A DNA stretch of 37,376 bases from Acidobacteriota bacterium (GCA_021780075.1 JAJXZL010000047.1:1-37376); one strand, 5' to 3'. Positions 25,858 to 34,658 are shown, counted from the stretch's first letter. Notes: generated by a model not told the origin, from the letters alone. Numbers and translations are program-made.

Positions 25858-27828
25858 ATGCGCAGGGAAATGATGTTGGCAGCAGCGTGCTTGTGGGCCG
25901 CGGGATTTACCGTGGCCGCAGCGGGGCAAAGCGCAAGCAAGCAGACGGCAACGTGCTCTTGCGGCGCGCATCCGCCGGGCCCGCCCAAGGATCGTGTAGT
26001 TGAGCCGTATGCCGGCGAGCCGGACGACATGAGTCCGTTCGTGAAGTTCTCAAAGCCGTACTATCTCAATTACACGCGCCCCGACATCTTTCCCGGACCG
26101 GGCCGGGACGAACAGGATCCGAAGGGGTTGAAGGAGGTGCGCATCGGATTCTATGGACCGATTGAGCACAGTCCCGATGAGGTGTATGGACAGCGCATGC
26201 TGCATGGCACGCAACTGGCCGTGGAGGAGGCCAATGCGCGCGGAGGTTACGGCGGCAAGCCTTTCAAGCTGATGCTGCACAACGACTACGACAACTGGCA
26301 GGCAAAGGCATCGTATGGTCCCGATCGGGCCACCGATCCCGGCATCTGGGGTTCGCCGTCGGACGTTGCGGTGAAGATGATCTATGACGATCAGGACTGG
26401 GCGATTTTTGGATCCATCAATTCCGAATCAACGCACATCATTTTGCGCGTGGCGCTGAAGGCGGAGATTCCCATTGTCAATTCCGCTTCGACTGATCCTA
26501 CGATTCCTGAAACGTATATTCCGTGGTACTTCACCGATATTCAGGATGATCGCGTGCAGTGCTACACGCTGGCGCGGCGCATTTTTACAGAACTTGGGCT
26601 GAAGCGCACGGCTTTGCTGAGATTGAATAATCGCTATGGCCGCATGGGGGTTGGGAAATTTCGCGATGCGGCGCGGCGACTGGGGCATCCGGTCATCATC
26701 GAGCAGAAGTTCATGGCGGGTGATACGGACTTCACCAAGCAGTTGAAGATCATTCAGGCGTCGCGCGTGGATGCGATTGTGCTTTGGACGGATGAGATTC
26801 AGGCGGCTGAGATTCTAAAGCAGATGAAGGCTCTGGGCATGAAGCAGCGTGTGTTTGGCTCTTACCGCACGCTGGGCCCTGACCTGCTGGCTGCGGCTGG
26901 TCCGGCGGCGGAGGGATTTGAAGGGGTATTTCCTTATGACCCGACGCGCAAGGATACGCGCTGGGTGGACTTCAATCATCGTTTTGAAGCGCGCTTCCAC
27001 GAACCGCCGGAGCAGTTTGCTTCTTTGGCCTACGACGCGATGAACATGCTGCTGGACTCGATTTGCAGAGCCGGGTTGAGCCGCGTACGCATTCACGACG
27101 CGTTGGCCGACATCCAGGAATACGATGGCGTGACCGGGCACATGGTGTTTGATCCCAACCAGAAGAACGTGGCGCCGATGTACCTGGGCACCGTGCACAA
27201 TGGCGCGATCACGTACAGGCCAGCAACGATGGAGAAGACATCTGTGGCGCAGCAGAAGGCAATCGCGCCAGCGGTGCAGGGCGAGCCGTATGCGCGTGTG
27301 GGCGAGGACGGCGTGGCCTACCTTGGACCCAAAACTCCCGATGAGCCTCCGGGCCCTGTGCGTGTGGTGCTGTTTGGCCCGCAGGCGGCTGCGATTGCGC
27401 ACTCTGCCGATGTGAGGAAAGCGCTGACAGCCACAGAGCTTAAGGGACGGAAGATTGAACTGGTGCCGGTGGCCAGCGACCAGAACTGGGGCGCAGCCTC
27501 AACGCAGTTGGTGCATGCGCTGTGGGACGAGCATGCGCTGGCGATTGTGGCACTGGACCGCAACGCCGCGCATCTGTCTGAGCAGTTGTCGCTGAAGGCC
27601 TTTGTGCCGGTGTTGGCGCTGAGCGATGACAAGACACTTACAACCGTGAATGTGCCATGGATCTTCCGGCTGCCGGGGGCCACAACGCCTGCGAGCGCAC
27701 TGCATCTGCTGGAAGCGGCGGTTGTGCGCAGCGGGGCGAATGCAGAGAAGCTGAGGGACGTGCTCGCTTCAGGCGACGATGTCGCAGGGGTGGCTTTTCT
27801 TCCTACAGGAGAACCGCGCGGGCAGTAG
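25858..27828 (+). CDS. Orphan LivK-type ABC substrate-binding protein with extra C-terminal domain
   Basis: A 656-residue exported protein with a signal peptide at about 1-23, then a Cys-rich stretch (TCSCGAHPPGPP, C33 and C35). Residues 97-470 fit a type 1 periplasmic binding protein of the branched-chain amino acid/amide family (GFYGPIEHSPDE, GTQLAVEEANARGGYGG, WAIFGSINSESTHI, IVNSASTDPTIPE, then LASLAYDAMNMLLDSI). Residues 500-656 make a second alpha/beta region (VRVVLFGPQAAAIAHSADV, IVALDRNAAHL, VPWIFRLPG) that looks like half of another such domain. No permease or ATPase gene accompanies it, so it is probably a receptor or sensor rather than an importer part. It starts five bases after the Rid stop and ends the operon at a strong hairpin. 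Confidence 0.87.
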   Translation: MRREMMLAAACLWAAGFTVAAAGQSASKQTATCSCGAHPPGPPKDRVVEPYAGEPDDMSPFVKFSKPYYLNYTRPDIFPGPGRDEQDPKGLKEVRIGFYGPIEHSPDEVYGQRMLHGTQLAVEEANARGGYGGKPFKLMLHNDYDNWQAKASYGPDRATDPGIWGSPSDVAVKMIYDDQDWAIFGSINSESTHIILRVALKAEIPIVNSASTDPTIPETYIPWYFTDIQDDRVQCYTLARRIFTELGLKRTALLRLNNRYGRMGVGKFRDAARRLGHPVIIEQKFMAGDTDFTKQLKIIQASRVDAIVLWTDEIQAAEILKQMKALGMKQRVFGSYRTLGPDLLAAAGPAAEGFEGVFPYDPTRKDTRWVDFNHRFEARFHEPPEQFASLAYDAMNMLLDSICRAGLSRVRIHDALADIQEYDGVTGHMVFDPNQKNVAPMYLGTVHNGAITYRPATMEKTSVAQQKAIAPAVQGEPYARVGEDGVAYLGPKTPDEPPGPVRVVLFGPQAAAIAHSADVRKALTATELKGRKIELVPVASDQNWGAASTQLVHALWDEHALAIVALDRNAAHLSEQLSLKAFVPVLALSDDKTLTTVNVPWIFRLPGATTPASALHLLEAAVVRSGANAEKLRDVLASGDDVAGVAFLPTGEPRGQ

Positions 27829-27888
27829 GTGACGGCAGGATCCAAGGCCGGCAAACCGGGCTGGAAGTTACAGCAACACGGCAAAGAG

Positions 27889-27917
27889 AAAGGGCAGCCT
27901 GATGTGGGCTGCCCTTT
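27889..27917. terminator. Bidirectional terminator between the operon and the porin gene
   Basis: AAAGGGCAGCC, loop TGATGTG, GGCTGCCCTTT: a perfect 11-bp stem between convergent stops at 27828 and 27951. The A/T ends give a short U-run in both directions. Confidence 0.8.
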
Positions 27918-27950
27918 GCTGCTGAAGCGGCTTGCATGCGCCGCGCGGGT

Positions 27951-29747
27951 TTACGGGAGGTAGTAGCGGAACGAGGTCCAGAACATGTTGTCGATGCCCT
28001 TGGCGGTGCCGCTGGGGTTGGTGGTGCCGCCGTTTCCGGACCAGAGATCGCGCTCGAAGCGGCTGTATTGCAGGCCCATGCGCAAGCCGCCCTTGGGGCC
28101 CTTGTAGAAGTAGTACCAGTCACCGGCGGTGAATTCCTGCACGTCCTTCGTATTGGCAGTGCAATGTGCCGGGGCTGCGGGGTTGAAGCCGGCAACGTTG
28201 GAGCCGGAGGGATTGGGCTCAACGTTGCAGCCGGACATGTCAGCTGTGTAGGTGCCGTAGCCGATCTGCGAAGTGCCGTTAATGGTGTAGTCGCGTCCGA
28301 TGTAGTCGCCGCCGTAATTGAAGTAGAGATTCAGGCGTGAAGTGGGATTCAACTCAACCGTGCTGAGACCGGAGAAGCCGTGCAGCGGGGAGATGCTGCC
28401 ATCAGGACGCAGCGTGATGTCCGCGATGGTCGAGGAGCCGTAGCGGCCAACACCCTGGCCCCACAGACCCTTGAGGCCGACGGAGACCTTGTTATTGAAG
28501 AGCGGTGCGCGGAAGCCGCCGCCAATGCCGCCACCGACCTTTGTGTCGTTGCGGGGTGTGCCGCCCGCAGGATAGATGCGGTCACGGAAGAAGCGGCTGA
28601 TGCCGAAGAGTTCCCAGTGACCCCAGCCGGGCTCGAAGGCGACTTTGGCAATCATGTCAGGCGCCTGGTTGAAAGAATAGTTTGCGGTCGGGTTGTAGAG
28701 GCCACCACCGTTGCCGCCGGAACCGATCAACAGATTGGTGGGCAGACCGGCGCCTGCGGGATTGAGGGTCTCGGCATTCTCAGCAGATACACCCACAAAG
28801 AGGGCCTTGCTGATGTCCTTGGTCACGCGGAAGCTGTACTGCCGCGTCCACACAAAGCCAGCTTCGTACTGAGGGTCGATCGTTGCCGGCAGAATTTCGG
28901 ATCCTCTCTGGAGTCCCTTTGTTGTTTCCGCGGCAAGCGACCATCCCTGACCACCGGAGAAGTCCCAGCCGTTGTTCAGACGCGCATCGGCCCACAACTG
29001 GCGCTGGCGCAGCACATAGCTATTCGACTGATTGTTGTTGGACGTGATGCCGGTGCCCAGCCAGTCCATTTCGTAGTAGCCGGTCAGGGTCATCTTGTCG
29101 AGCTTCCCGATGGCCTTGAGGGCCAAACGCGACTGACGGCCGGTGCCCTGGAACTCAGTCATCTGCGCGGCATCAGAATTCTGCAGCGGAACACCGGTGA
29201 ATGGGGTGTTGATGCCACCGCCGGTAGCGCCCTGGCGCCACACAGTTTCGGCCGCGATGAAGGAGCCCGTGGGCGAGAGCGTAATGCCCTTGATGTGAAT
29301 CTCATCAGGGCTTGCGATCGCTTTCTTGATCTCAGACGTCTCGTCGGAGATGGTCGTGGCCAGCGAAGTCGAGTTGGCCTTGAGGTCATTCACTGTGGAC
29401 TGCAGCGTGGTGACAGCGGCCGTGTTCTCCGTGGCTGCCTGCTGTTGTGCACCGGCTTCAGCCTCAGCCTTGGCTGCAGCAGCCTGCGCGTCGGCGGCCG
29501 TCTGCTGGGCTTGCTTCAACTGCGCATCTTTTTGGGCCAGGTCGGACTTCAGGCTGTCGATCTGGTTCTCGAGGTCGCGGCGCAGCGCCTCAATCTGCTC
29601 TTCCACGGAAGGCTTGGACGGCGGCGCAGCTTTTTTTGCGGCTGCGTTCTTCTTCGCGGACGCTTGAGGAGCGCCGGCGTAAGCAGACGAGCCGGCAAGA
29701 CTGGCTGCCAGAATTGCGGAGAAAGCGGTAATGAGTCTGAAGTTCAT
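27951..29747 (-). CDS. Outer-membrane porin-like protein with N-terminal coiled coil
   Basis: A 598-residue exported protein. The ATG at 29747 follows a GAGAGG ribosome site and opens a signal peptide (NFRLITAFSAILAASLAGSSAYA); the frame extends further upstream but without protein-like sequence. An Ala/Lys/Pro-rich linker is followed by a coiled coil at about 48-140 (VEEQIEALRRDLENQIDSLKSDLAQKDAQLKQAQ and Ala/Gln heptads), then a beta-barrel rich in aromatic-ended strands. It ends in FWTSFRYYLP; the aromatic-rich last strand is typical of outer-membrane proteins, though the final residue is Pro instead of Phe. Barrel strands such as LALKAIGKLDKMTLTGYYEMDWLGTG resemble acidobacterial porins. 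The coiled coil would form a periplasmic stalk. Solute specificity is unknown. Confidence 0.8.
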   Translation of the reverse strand: MNFRLITAFSAILAASLAGSSAYAGAPQASAKKNAAAKKAAPPSKPSVEEQIEALRRDLENQIDSLKSDLAQKDAQLKQAQQTAADAQAAAAKAEAEAGAQQQAATENTAAVTTLQSTVNDLKANSTSLATTISDETSEIKKAIASPDEIHIKGITLSPTGSFIAAETVWRQGATGGGINTPFTGVPLQNSDAAQMTEFQGTGRQSRLALKAIGKLDKMTLTGYYEMDWLGTGITSNNNQSNSYVLRQRQLWADARLNNGWDFSGGQGWSLAAETTKGLQRGSEILPATIDPQYEAGFVWTRQYSFRVTKDISKALFVGVSAENAETLNPAGAGLPTNLLIGSGGNGGGLYNPTANYSFNQAPDMIAKVAFEPGWGHWELFGISRFFRDRIYPAGGTPRNDTKVGGGIGGGFRAPLFNNKVSVGLKGLWGQGVGRYGSSTIADITLRPDGSISPLHGFSGLSTVELNPTSRLNLYFNYGGDYIGRDYTINGTSQIGYGTYTADMSGCNVEPNPSGSNVAGFNPAAPAHCTANTKDVQEFTAGDWYYFYKGPKGGLRMGLQYSRFERDLWSGNGGTTNPSGTAKGIDNMFWTSFRYYLP

Positions 29748-30143
29748 TGGACCTCTCATTTTCCTTTCAAATGGTGTTGCATGATGGCCGCGCGTGGCAT
29801 TGCCGTCGCGAGCGCTTTTTTGCCCGCATCCCCGAAATCGTCCCCATGCAACCATGCGGCTTTTTGAAATAGGAGTGCGGGATAAACCCATACGGTCTTG
29901 AAAGACTGCAGCAGAGTAGCTGGACTTTGTGTGACCGTTACTGAGAGCAAGACTCGCAGAGTTTGATGAATATATGACTAATTCACGTATTTTTAACACT
30001 TACATCGAGGTATAGAAGGCGCGGGGTATCGTGAATGGAATGTGAATTCACATTCCATTCACAAACGGGAAGTGCGGAGCGGGTAGAATTCGCGGGGCCT
30101 GCGCCGGACGACGCGGAGCGAGGATAAGTGACTTACAGAATGA
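29748..30143. other. Long regulatory region upstream of the porin gene
   Basis: About 400 bases with no gene. The AT-rich part at 29955-30015 is the most promoter-like and would serve the minus-strand porin gene. A perfect 32-bp palindrome lies at 30031-30062 (separate entry). Confidence 0.45.
30031..30062. promoter_or_regulatory. Perfect 32-bp palindrome
   Basis: The arm GTGAATGGAATGTGAA is followed directly by its exact reverse complement, with no loop. It lies about 285 bases upstream of the porin start and about 80 bases after the stop of the PIG-L gene. No T-run follows on the minus strand and there is no loop, so an operator is more likely than a terminator. The centre TGTGAATTCACA resembles CRP half-sites but with too short a spacer. 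Confidence 0.6.
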
Positions 30144-32978
30144 CTATCTGCCCATGTTTCCGGCACTGAGCAGGTTGGCGAGTAATCGATAAGATCCAGG
30201 CACTAACTCCGGGAGCTGGCGGTAGAGGGCATAGGCGACGTAGATATAAGTTCCCTTGCCGGGGTGCGCCACGAGGAGCCCGCCTTGCTGCGGGTCCTGG
30301 CCTGCGTCGGCGGTTTGGGTGAGCGCGGCGTAGGCGGAGTCCCATGTATCAAGGAAGGAGTGACCTCGCTCTTCGACCCAGCCGTCAAAGTCCGCGGTGG
30401 TGATGACGTTGGGCGAGGTGAGCAGGGGATTGGAGGGAACGAGGAGCTTGACGGGCGTCTGCTCATCCACGACGCGCTCTGGCATGCGCCCCATGGAGAG
30501 CGGCAGCGGAGCGGGGAAGTTTGCGCTCTGATACTGCACGATGAGTGTTCCTCCGTTGCGTACGAAGGCATCCAGGCGTGTTTGGGCGGCGGAGAGCTCG
30601 GGCCGCACGGAGTAAGCGCGGATGCCGATGACGATGACGTTCCACGCGGAAAGATCGCCGGACTTCAGTTCGGCGTCCGTAAGCAGGTGGGGCGTTTCAC
30701 CCATGCCCTGAATTGCTTCGGGCACGAGGTCTCCTGTGCCCATGACATAGCCGATGCGCAGCGCGGGCGCGAGCTTTACGTCGACTTTGCGCGTGCGCAG
30801 CACTGCGGGTTTGTATTGGTTGTAGGGTCGCAGTCCGGCGTAGCCCACGCTCTGCCAGCCGGTTTGATAGGCGCGTCCGCTGGAGTGCGCCACGGCCTGG
30901 ATGGAATAGGCTCCTGCTTTGACGGCGGCAGGGGTGACGGAAAAGACGATGGGGTCCGTGTCGCCGGCGGAGGAGCGCTGGAACTGTGCCTGGGGCGGGT
31001 CTGCGCGCCAGCCCGTAGGCAGTTTGAGTTCGACCGTGCCCTGCGCCGCGGCCTGCGTGTGGACGGTGACGCGCACGGGCAGAGCGCTGCCATCCACGGG
31101 AAGGATGCGGGCCTCCGGCTCGATGCGCACGCCGATTGCGGGGGTGACGACGAGGGGCTCATAGATGCCGCCCGGACCAGTGACGCGTTGAAGGGTCTGG
31201 ACGACTTTTCCGATGCGGATGGGTAGGCCGTCGAAGGTGAACTCCGCCCAGGCAGCGAGCGGATAGGGCGAGAAGGAGCGATCGCGCAACGCAGGATTGG
31301 AGATGTTGTAGTAGGGCTGCTCGATGGAGGGCCGGGTGAAATAGGGCGTGGTGGGTTCGGCATTGTCTGGGACGCGCACCTGAAAGATGGGATCGGCGGT
31401 TTGCGCGGCGGGGTCGATTGCGCCGGAGGAGAGTTTGCTCTTCCACGGGTCGCCGCTTTGACTGTCGAGCCAGATTTTTTCCAGTCGCGTTGATGAGGTG
31501 GCCTGTGCGGCGTGAACGCGCACGCGGAAATCCTCGCCGGGTGATACGCTGCGCGGGGTTTCATCCGCGGTGTTGCCGCGGAAGCCGCCATTCTGCACAT
31601 GCGCTTCGCTGGTCCTGAAGGCAAGCATGTCGAGGCCGAGCAGGTCAGCAAGAGCCGATTGGAACTGTCCGATTTTCGCGTCGAGCTCAAACAGCAGGCT
31701 GGCGCGGGCCTGGGCGTCGAGGTTGCTGCCGGCGACTTTGGCGCGCATGTCGAGTGTCTGGCGGTAGATGGGCGCGAGTTTTTCTGCGGCCGCGATACCG
31801 GCCTGGCCTTTGCATGCGGCATCGAGCTGCTTCATCGCGGTGTTGATCTGTCGCAGGCCTGTGGAGAGCCACTCGGGAGGGTCGCCGGGCACGAGGCGGG
31901 CTAGCCCCGCGATGCTGGTGTCAATGTTGACTGTGCGGTTCTGGAAGAGGCTTGTGTCCGGCTCCCGGGTTCCGGCTGCGCCTGTTTGAGCAGCGGGTGC
32001 GACGGCCCAGAGGTGATAGCTGGAGGATTCCGGCCCGCTGAGGGATGGATTGGCTCCGCCGTTCTGGGACTTCTGCATGCCCCAGCCCTCGCGGGCGATC
32101 TGTGTGTAGCTGCGGCCGAGGACGGTGTCCCAATCGCCGACGGGAATGGTGACGTCGGCGGAGGGGGCACCGGTAATCCACTGGCCGGTGACGTAGTTGT
32201 GGAAGCGCGCAGGCGCCCACTTACCGGTGGCGTAGTCGAACATGCCTTTCTGCGTGATGGGCGCGAAGGGTACGCGGCTGTAAACGGCCAACGGCTGCCA
32301 GGGTTCGAGGCCGTCTTTCAGTTGATCGGGAAAGACCTTGGGGTCGGCGGCGGCCTTGAAGACCTCCTGCGTGATTTCACCGGAGACCTGGTGCTGGCCG
32401 TGGCCGTCGGAGACGGCACCGGCAAAGGTGGCGACGATGACCTGGGGGCGCTCGCGGCGTACGGCCAGCACCGCGTCATAGAGCACACGATCATGACCCC
32501 AGCGGGCGAATGCTTCCTCTTGCGTTTTGGAGAAGCCGAAGTCAGCCTCAGTGCCCCAGAGTTGCTTGACGCCGTAGTATTCGCCGGCCTTGAGAAGTTC
32601 GTTGGTGCGGATGAGGCCGAGCGCATCGTCGCTGTCAGCGGACATAGCGTTCTGGCCGCCTTCGCCGCGCGTGAGCGTGAAGAGCGTGGCGCGTACGCCG
32701 AGGCCGCGCGAGAGCCAGGTGAGCAGTGAGCCGTCTTCGTCATCGGGATGGGCAACGATCATCATGACGCTGGCGGTGGTGCCGAGGCGCTTGAGCGTCT
32801 GCTCCAATGCGGCCTGGCCGCGGTCTTCGGGCAACGGGAGCGCGATAGAACTGGGCTCTGCTGAGGGGAGCGGCGCGGGCTGCTGTGCCATGGCGGCAAA
32901 TGGGCTTGCGGCTACGACGATCAGGCCCGCGAGGGCCGCCGATACTGCTGCTGGATGAACTCTCTCGGCAAAAAACAT
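30144..32978 (-). CDS. Large secreted PIG-L family deacetylase
   Basis: A 944-residue exported protein with a signal peptide at 1-31 (start ATG at 32978). The N-terminal PIG-L/LmbE domain (about 65-300) has the zinc motif AHPDDE (76-81), a LTRGEGGQN loop and a DGHGQHQVSG segment carrying the later His ligand. Family members remove N-acetyl groups from GlcNAc-type conjugates. A helical region follows (about 400-490), then NEW3-like beta-sandwiches (about 635-730, VRVTVHTQAAAQGTVELKLPTGW). The last 200 residues look like a glutamine-amidotransferase/ThuA-like fold (WNVIVIGIRAYSVRPEL, FVRNGGTLIVQYQ, GKGTYIYVAYALYRQLPEL). Such long PIG-L proteins are typical of Acidobacteria and Bacteroidetes; the substrate is unknown. 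It is divergent from the APC permease, with 40 bases between. Confidence 0.85.
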   Translation of the reverse strand: MFFAERVHPAAVSAALAGLIVVAASPFAAMAQQPAPLPSAEPSSIALPLPEDRGQAALEQTLKRLGTTASVMMIVAHPDDEDGSLLTWLSRGLGVRATLFTLTRGEGGQNAMSADSDDALGLIRTNELLKAGEYYGVKQLWGTEADFGFSKTQEEAFARWGHDRVLYDAVLAVRRERPQVIVATFAGAVSDGHGQHQVSGEITQEVFKAAADPKVFPDQLKDGLEPWQPLAVYSRVPFAPITQKGMFDYATGKWAPARFHNYVTGQWITGAPSADVTIPVGDWDTVLGRSYTQIAREGWGMQKSQNGGANPSLSGPESSSYHLWAVAPAAQTGAAGTREPDTSLFQNRTVNIDTSIAGLARLVPGDPPEWLSTGLRQINTAMKQLDAACKGQAGIAAAEKLAPIYRQTLDMRAKVAGSNLDAQARASLLFELDAKIGQFQSALADLLGLDMLAFRTSEAHVQNGGFRGNTADETPRSVSPGEDFRVRVHAAQATSSTRLEKIWLDSQSGDPWKSKLSSGAIDPAAQTADPIFQVRVPDNAEPTTPYFTRPSIEQPYYNISNPALRDRSFSPYPLAAWAEFTFDGLPIRIGKVVQTLQRVTGPGGIYEPLVVTPAIGVRIEPEARILPVDGSALPVRVTVHTQAAAQGTVELKLPTGWRADPPQAQFQRSSAGDTDPIVFSVTPAAVKAGAYSIQAVAHSSGRAYQTGWQSVGYAGLRPYNQYKPAVLRTRKVDVKLAPALRIGYVMGTGDLVPEAIQGMGETPHLLTDAELKSGDLSAWNVIVIGIRAYSVRPELSAAQTRLDAFVRNGGTLIVQYQSANFPAPLPLSMGRMPERVVDEQTPVKLLVPSNPLLTSPNVITTADFDGWVEERGHSFLDTWDSAYAALTQTADAGQDPQQGGLLVAHPGKGTYIYVAYALYRQLPELVPGSYRLLANLLSAGNMGR

Positions 32979-33018
32979 GGTTGTGGCCAGTGTACAATCC
33001 GGGGAGCGCAAGAGGCCC

Positions 33019-34446
33019 ATGATTCCATCCCCATCGACCGTCGAAAACACGGACCATCTGCAGCGGCGCATCGGATTGCGTTCGGCGGTGGCGCTGAACA
33101 TGCTGGAGATGATCGGCGTGGGTCCGTTCATCACACTGCCGCTGGTGATTGCGGCGGCGGGTTACCGGCTGTCAGTGTGGGCGTGGCTGGTGGGTGCTGC
33201 GATAGCGGTGGCCGACGGGCTGGTGTGGGCGGAGCTGGGCGCGGCGTTTCCGCGGGCGGGTGGGTCGTATGCGTTTCTGCACGAGATCTACGGGCCGAAG
33301 CGCGCGGGCAACTGGCTGAGCTTTTTGTATGTGTGGCAACTGAGTTTTTCAGCGCCTCTTTCAATTGCGTCGGGCTGCATTGGGCTGTCAAGTTTTCTGG
33401 CGTGGTTCTGGCCGGGGCTGATGGGCGCTCCGGTCGCCGCGTTGCCCGCGCTGCACTATGCGAACTTTGTCGCGGCGGGGACATGCCTGCTGGTGACGGC
33501 GCTGCTGTATCGGAATCTGAGCTCGGTGACGCGGCTGGCGTGGGTGCTGTTTGCTGGAGTGCTGGCTGCGCTGGCGGGCGTGATTACGTCGGGCTTTGCG
33601 GGAGCGGCGGCGCATGGCGGCTGGCACATGCCGATGGCGCCCGCGCAATCAATTGCGGTGGCGCTGGGCGGGCTGGCGCAGGCGACGCTGATTACGACGT
33701 ATGACTACTGGGGGTACTACAACATCTGCTTTCTGGGCAGCGAGGTGCGCAGGCCGGAGAAGACGATTCCGCGGGCGATTCTGCTTTCAGTGCTGTTTGT
33801 CTCAGCGTTCTACGTGACGATGAACCTGGCGGCGCTGCCGGCGGTGCGCGATGCGGCGAGCCACGTGGGCAACGGCGTGGCGCACTTGCAACTGGTGGCG
33901 GAGATAGCGCGGTCGGCGTTTGGCGAGTGGGCGGGACGGCTGATGGCGGCGCTGATTATGTGGACGGCGTTTGCGTCCGTGTTTTCGCTGCTGCTGGGCT
34001 ACAGTCGCGTGCCGTTTGCGGCGGCGCGGGACGGGAACTATTTCAGCGCGCTGGCGGCTGTGCATCCGAAGCATGGGATTCCGCACCGGTCGCTGGTGGC
34101 GCTGGGGCTGGTGGCATCGGCATTCTGCTTTTTCAGCCTGGAGCAGGTGATTACGATGCTGGTGATTACGCGCATTCTGTTGCAGTTTCTGCTGCAGCAC
34201 GTGGGCGTGATGCTGTTGAGGGTGCAGCGACCAGAGTTGGAGCGGCCGTTTCGGATTCCGCTGTATCCGCTGCCGCCGCTGGTGGCGATGGGCGGCTTCC
34301 TGTTTATTCTGGCCAACCGCAGCCATGCGGTGGGCGGGCTGACGGTGGCGGCGGGCATTGCCGTGAGCGGCACGCTGATTTATCTGGTGCGTGCGCGTCG
34401 GCTGCGGCAGTGGCCGTTTGGCGGCGAGGAAAAAGTCCGGGGCTAA
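33019..34446 (+). CDS. APC superfamily amino-acid permease
   Basis: A 475-residue membrane transporter, probably exchanging or importing amino acids or amines across the inner membrane. The first helix carries the APC signature NMLEMIGVGPFITLPLVI, followed by VWAELGAAFPRAGGSYAFLHEIYG (helices 2-3). About twelve hydrophobic segments run to residue 460, and the WGYYNICFLGSEVRRPEKTIPRAI loop after helix 6 is typical. The ATG at 33019 is preferred over one at 32977, because the latter would overlap the start codon of the divergent deacetylase and adds 14 residues without family character. An AGAGG or GGGGAG upstream can serve as ribosome site. The stop codon falls in the loop of a GGGGCTAAAGCCCC hairpin. 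Confidence 0.9.
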   Translation: MIPSPSTVENTDHLQRRIGLRSAVALNMLEMIGVGPFITLPLVIAAAGYRLSVWAWLVGAAIAVADGLVWAELGAAFPRAGGSYAFLHEIYGPKRAGNWLSFLYVWQLSFSAPLSIASGCIGLSSFLAWFWPGLMGAPVAALPALHYANFVAAGTCLLVTALLYRNLSSVTRLAWVLFAGVLAALAGVITSGFAGAAAHGGWHMPMAPAQSIAVALGGLAQATLITTYDYWGYYNICFLGSEVRRPEKTIPRAILLSVLFVSAFYVTMNLAALPAVRDAASHVGNGVAHLQLVAEIARSAFGEWAGRLMAALIMWTAFASVFSLLLGYSRVPFAAARDGNYFSALAAVHPKHGIPHRSLVALGLVASAFCFFSLEQVITMLVITRILLQFLLQHVGVMLLRVQRPELERPFRIPLYPLPPLVAMGGFLFILANRSHAVGGLTVAAGIAVSGTLIYLVRARRLRQWPFGGEEKVRG

Positions 34447-34452
34447 AGCCCC
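34439..34452. repeat. Short GGGGCTAAAGCCCC hairpin
   Basis: GGGGCT-AA-AGCCCC contains the TAA stop of the APC permease gene. It may double as a terminator. A related hairpin follows at 34474, and a related GGGCTGAAGCCC occurs in the 64-bp repeats at 35846 and 37313. Confidence 0.5.
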
Positions 34453-34473
34453 TTACTTTGATTGCACGCGGTT

Positions 34474-34493
34474 CAGGGGCCTGAAGGCCCCTG
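34474..34493. terminator. Strong hairpin downstream of the APC permease gene
   Basis: CAGGGGCC, loop TGAA, GGCCCCTG: a perfect 8-bp GC stem with a stable tetraloop, 28 bases after the stop. No T-run follows. It is of the same short-hairpin style as the element at 34439. Confidence 0.5.
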
Positions 34494-34658
34494 CTCCCTC
34501 CGGCTTGAAATGCTCCCTCCGTATCGAAAGGTTCCCTTCGGTTTGAGATTCACTCTCGAATCCGAATTTCTGCGTTTGTGCATGCGGCGTGAAGAAGCCC
34601 GATCGGAGGCGTGAAATACTCCGCGAACTTTTTGTGGAAAACCGCAAATGCCTTTCAA

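Noticed and set aside
28380..29867. 495-residue plus-strand open frame opposite the porin
   Set aside because: Antisense of the porin barrel and coiled coil; the Leu/Ala/Cys runs mirror the Ala/Gln heptads.
32977..33018. Upstream ATG for the APC permease
   Set aside because: Overlaps the start codon of the divergent deacetylase and adds residues with no family similarity; the ATG at 33019 fits better.
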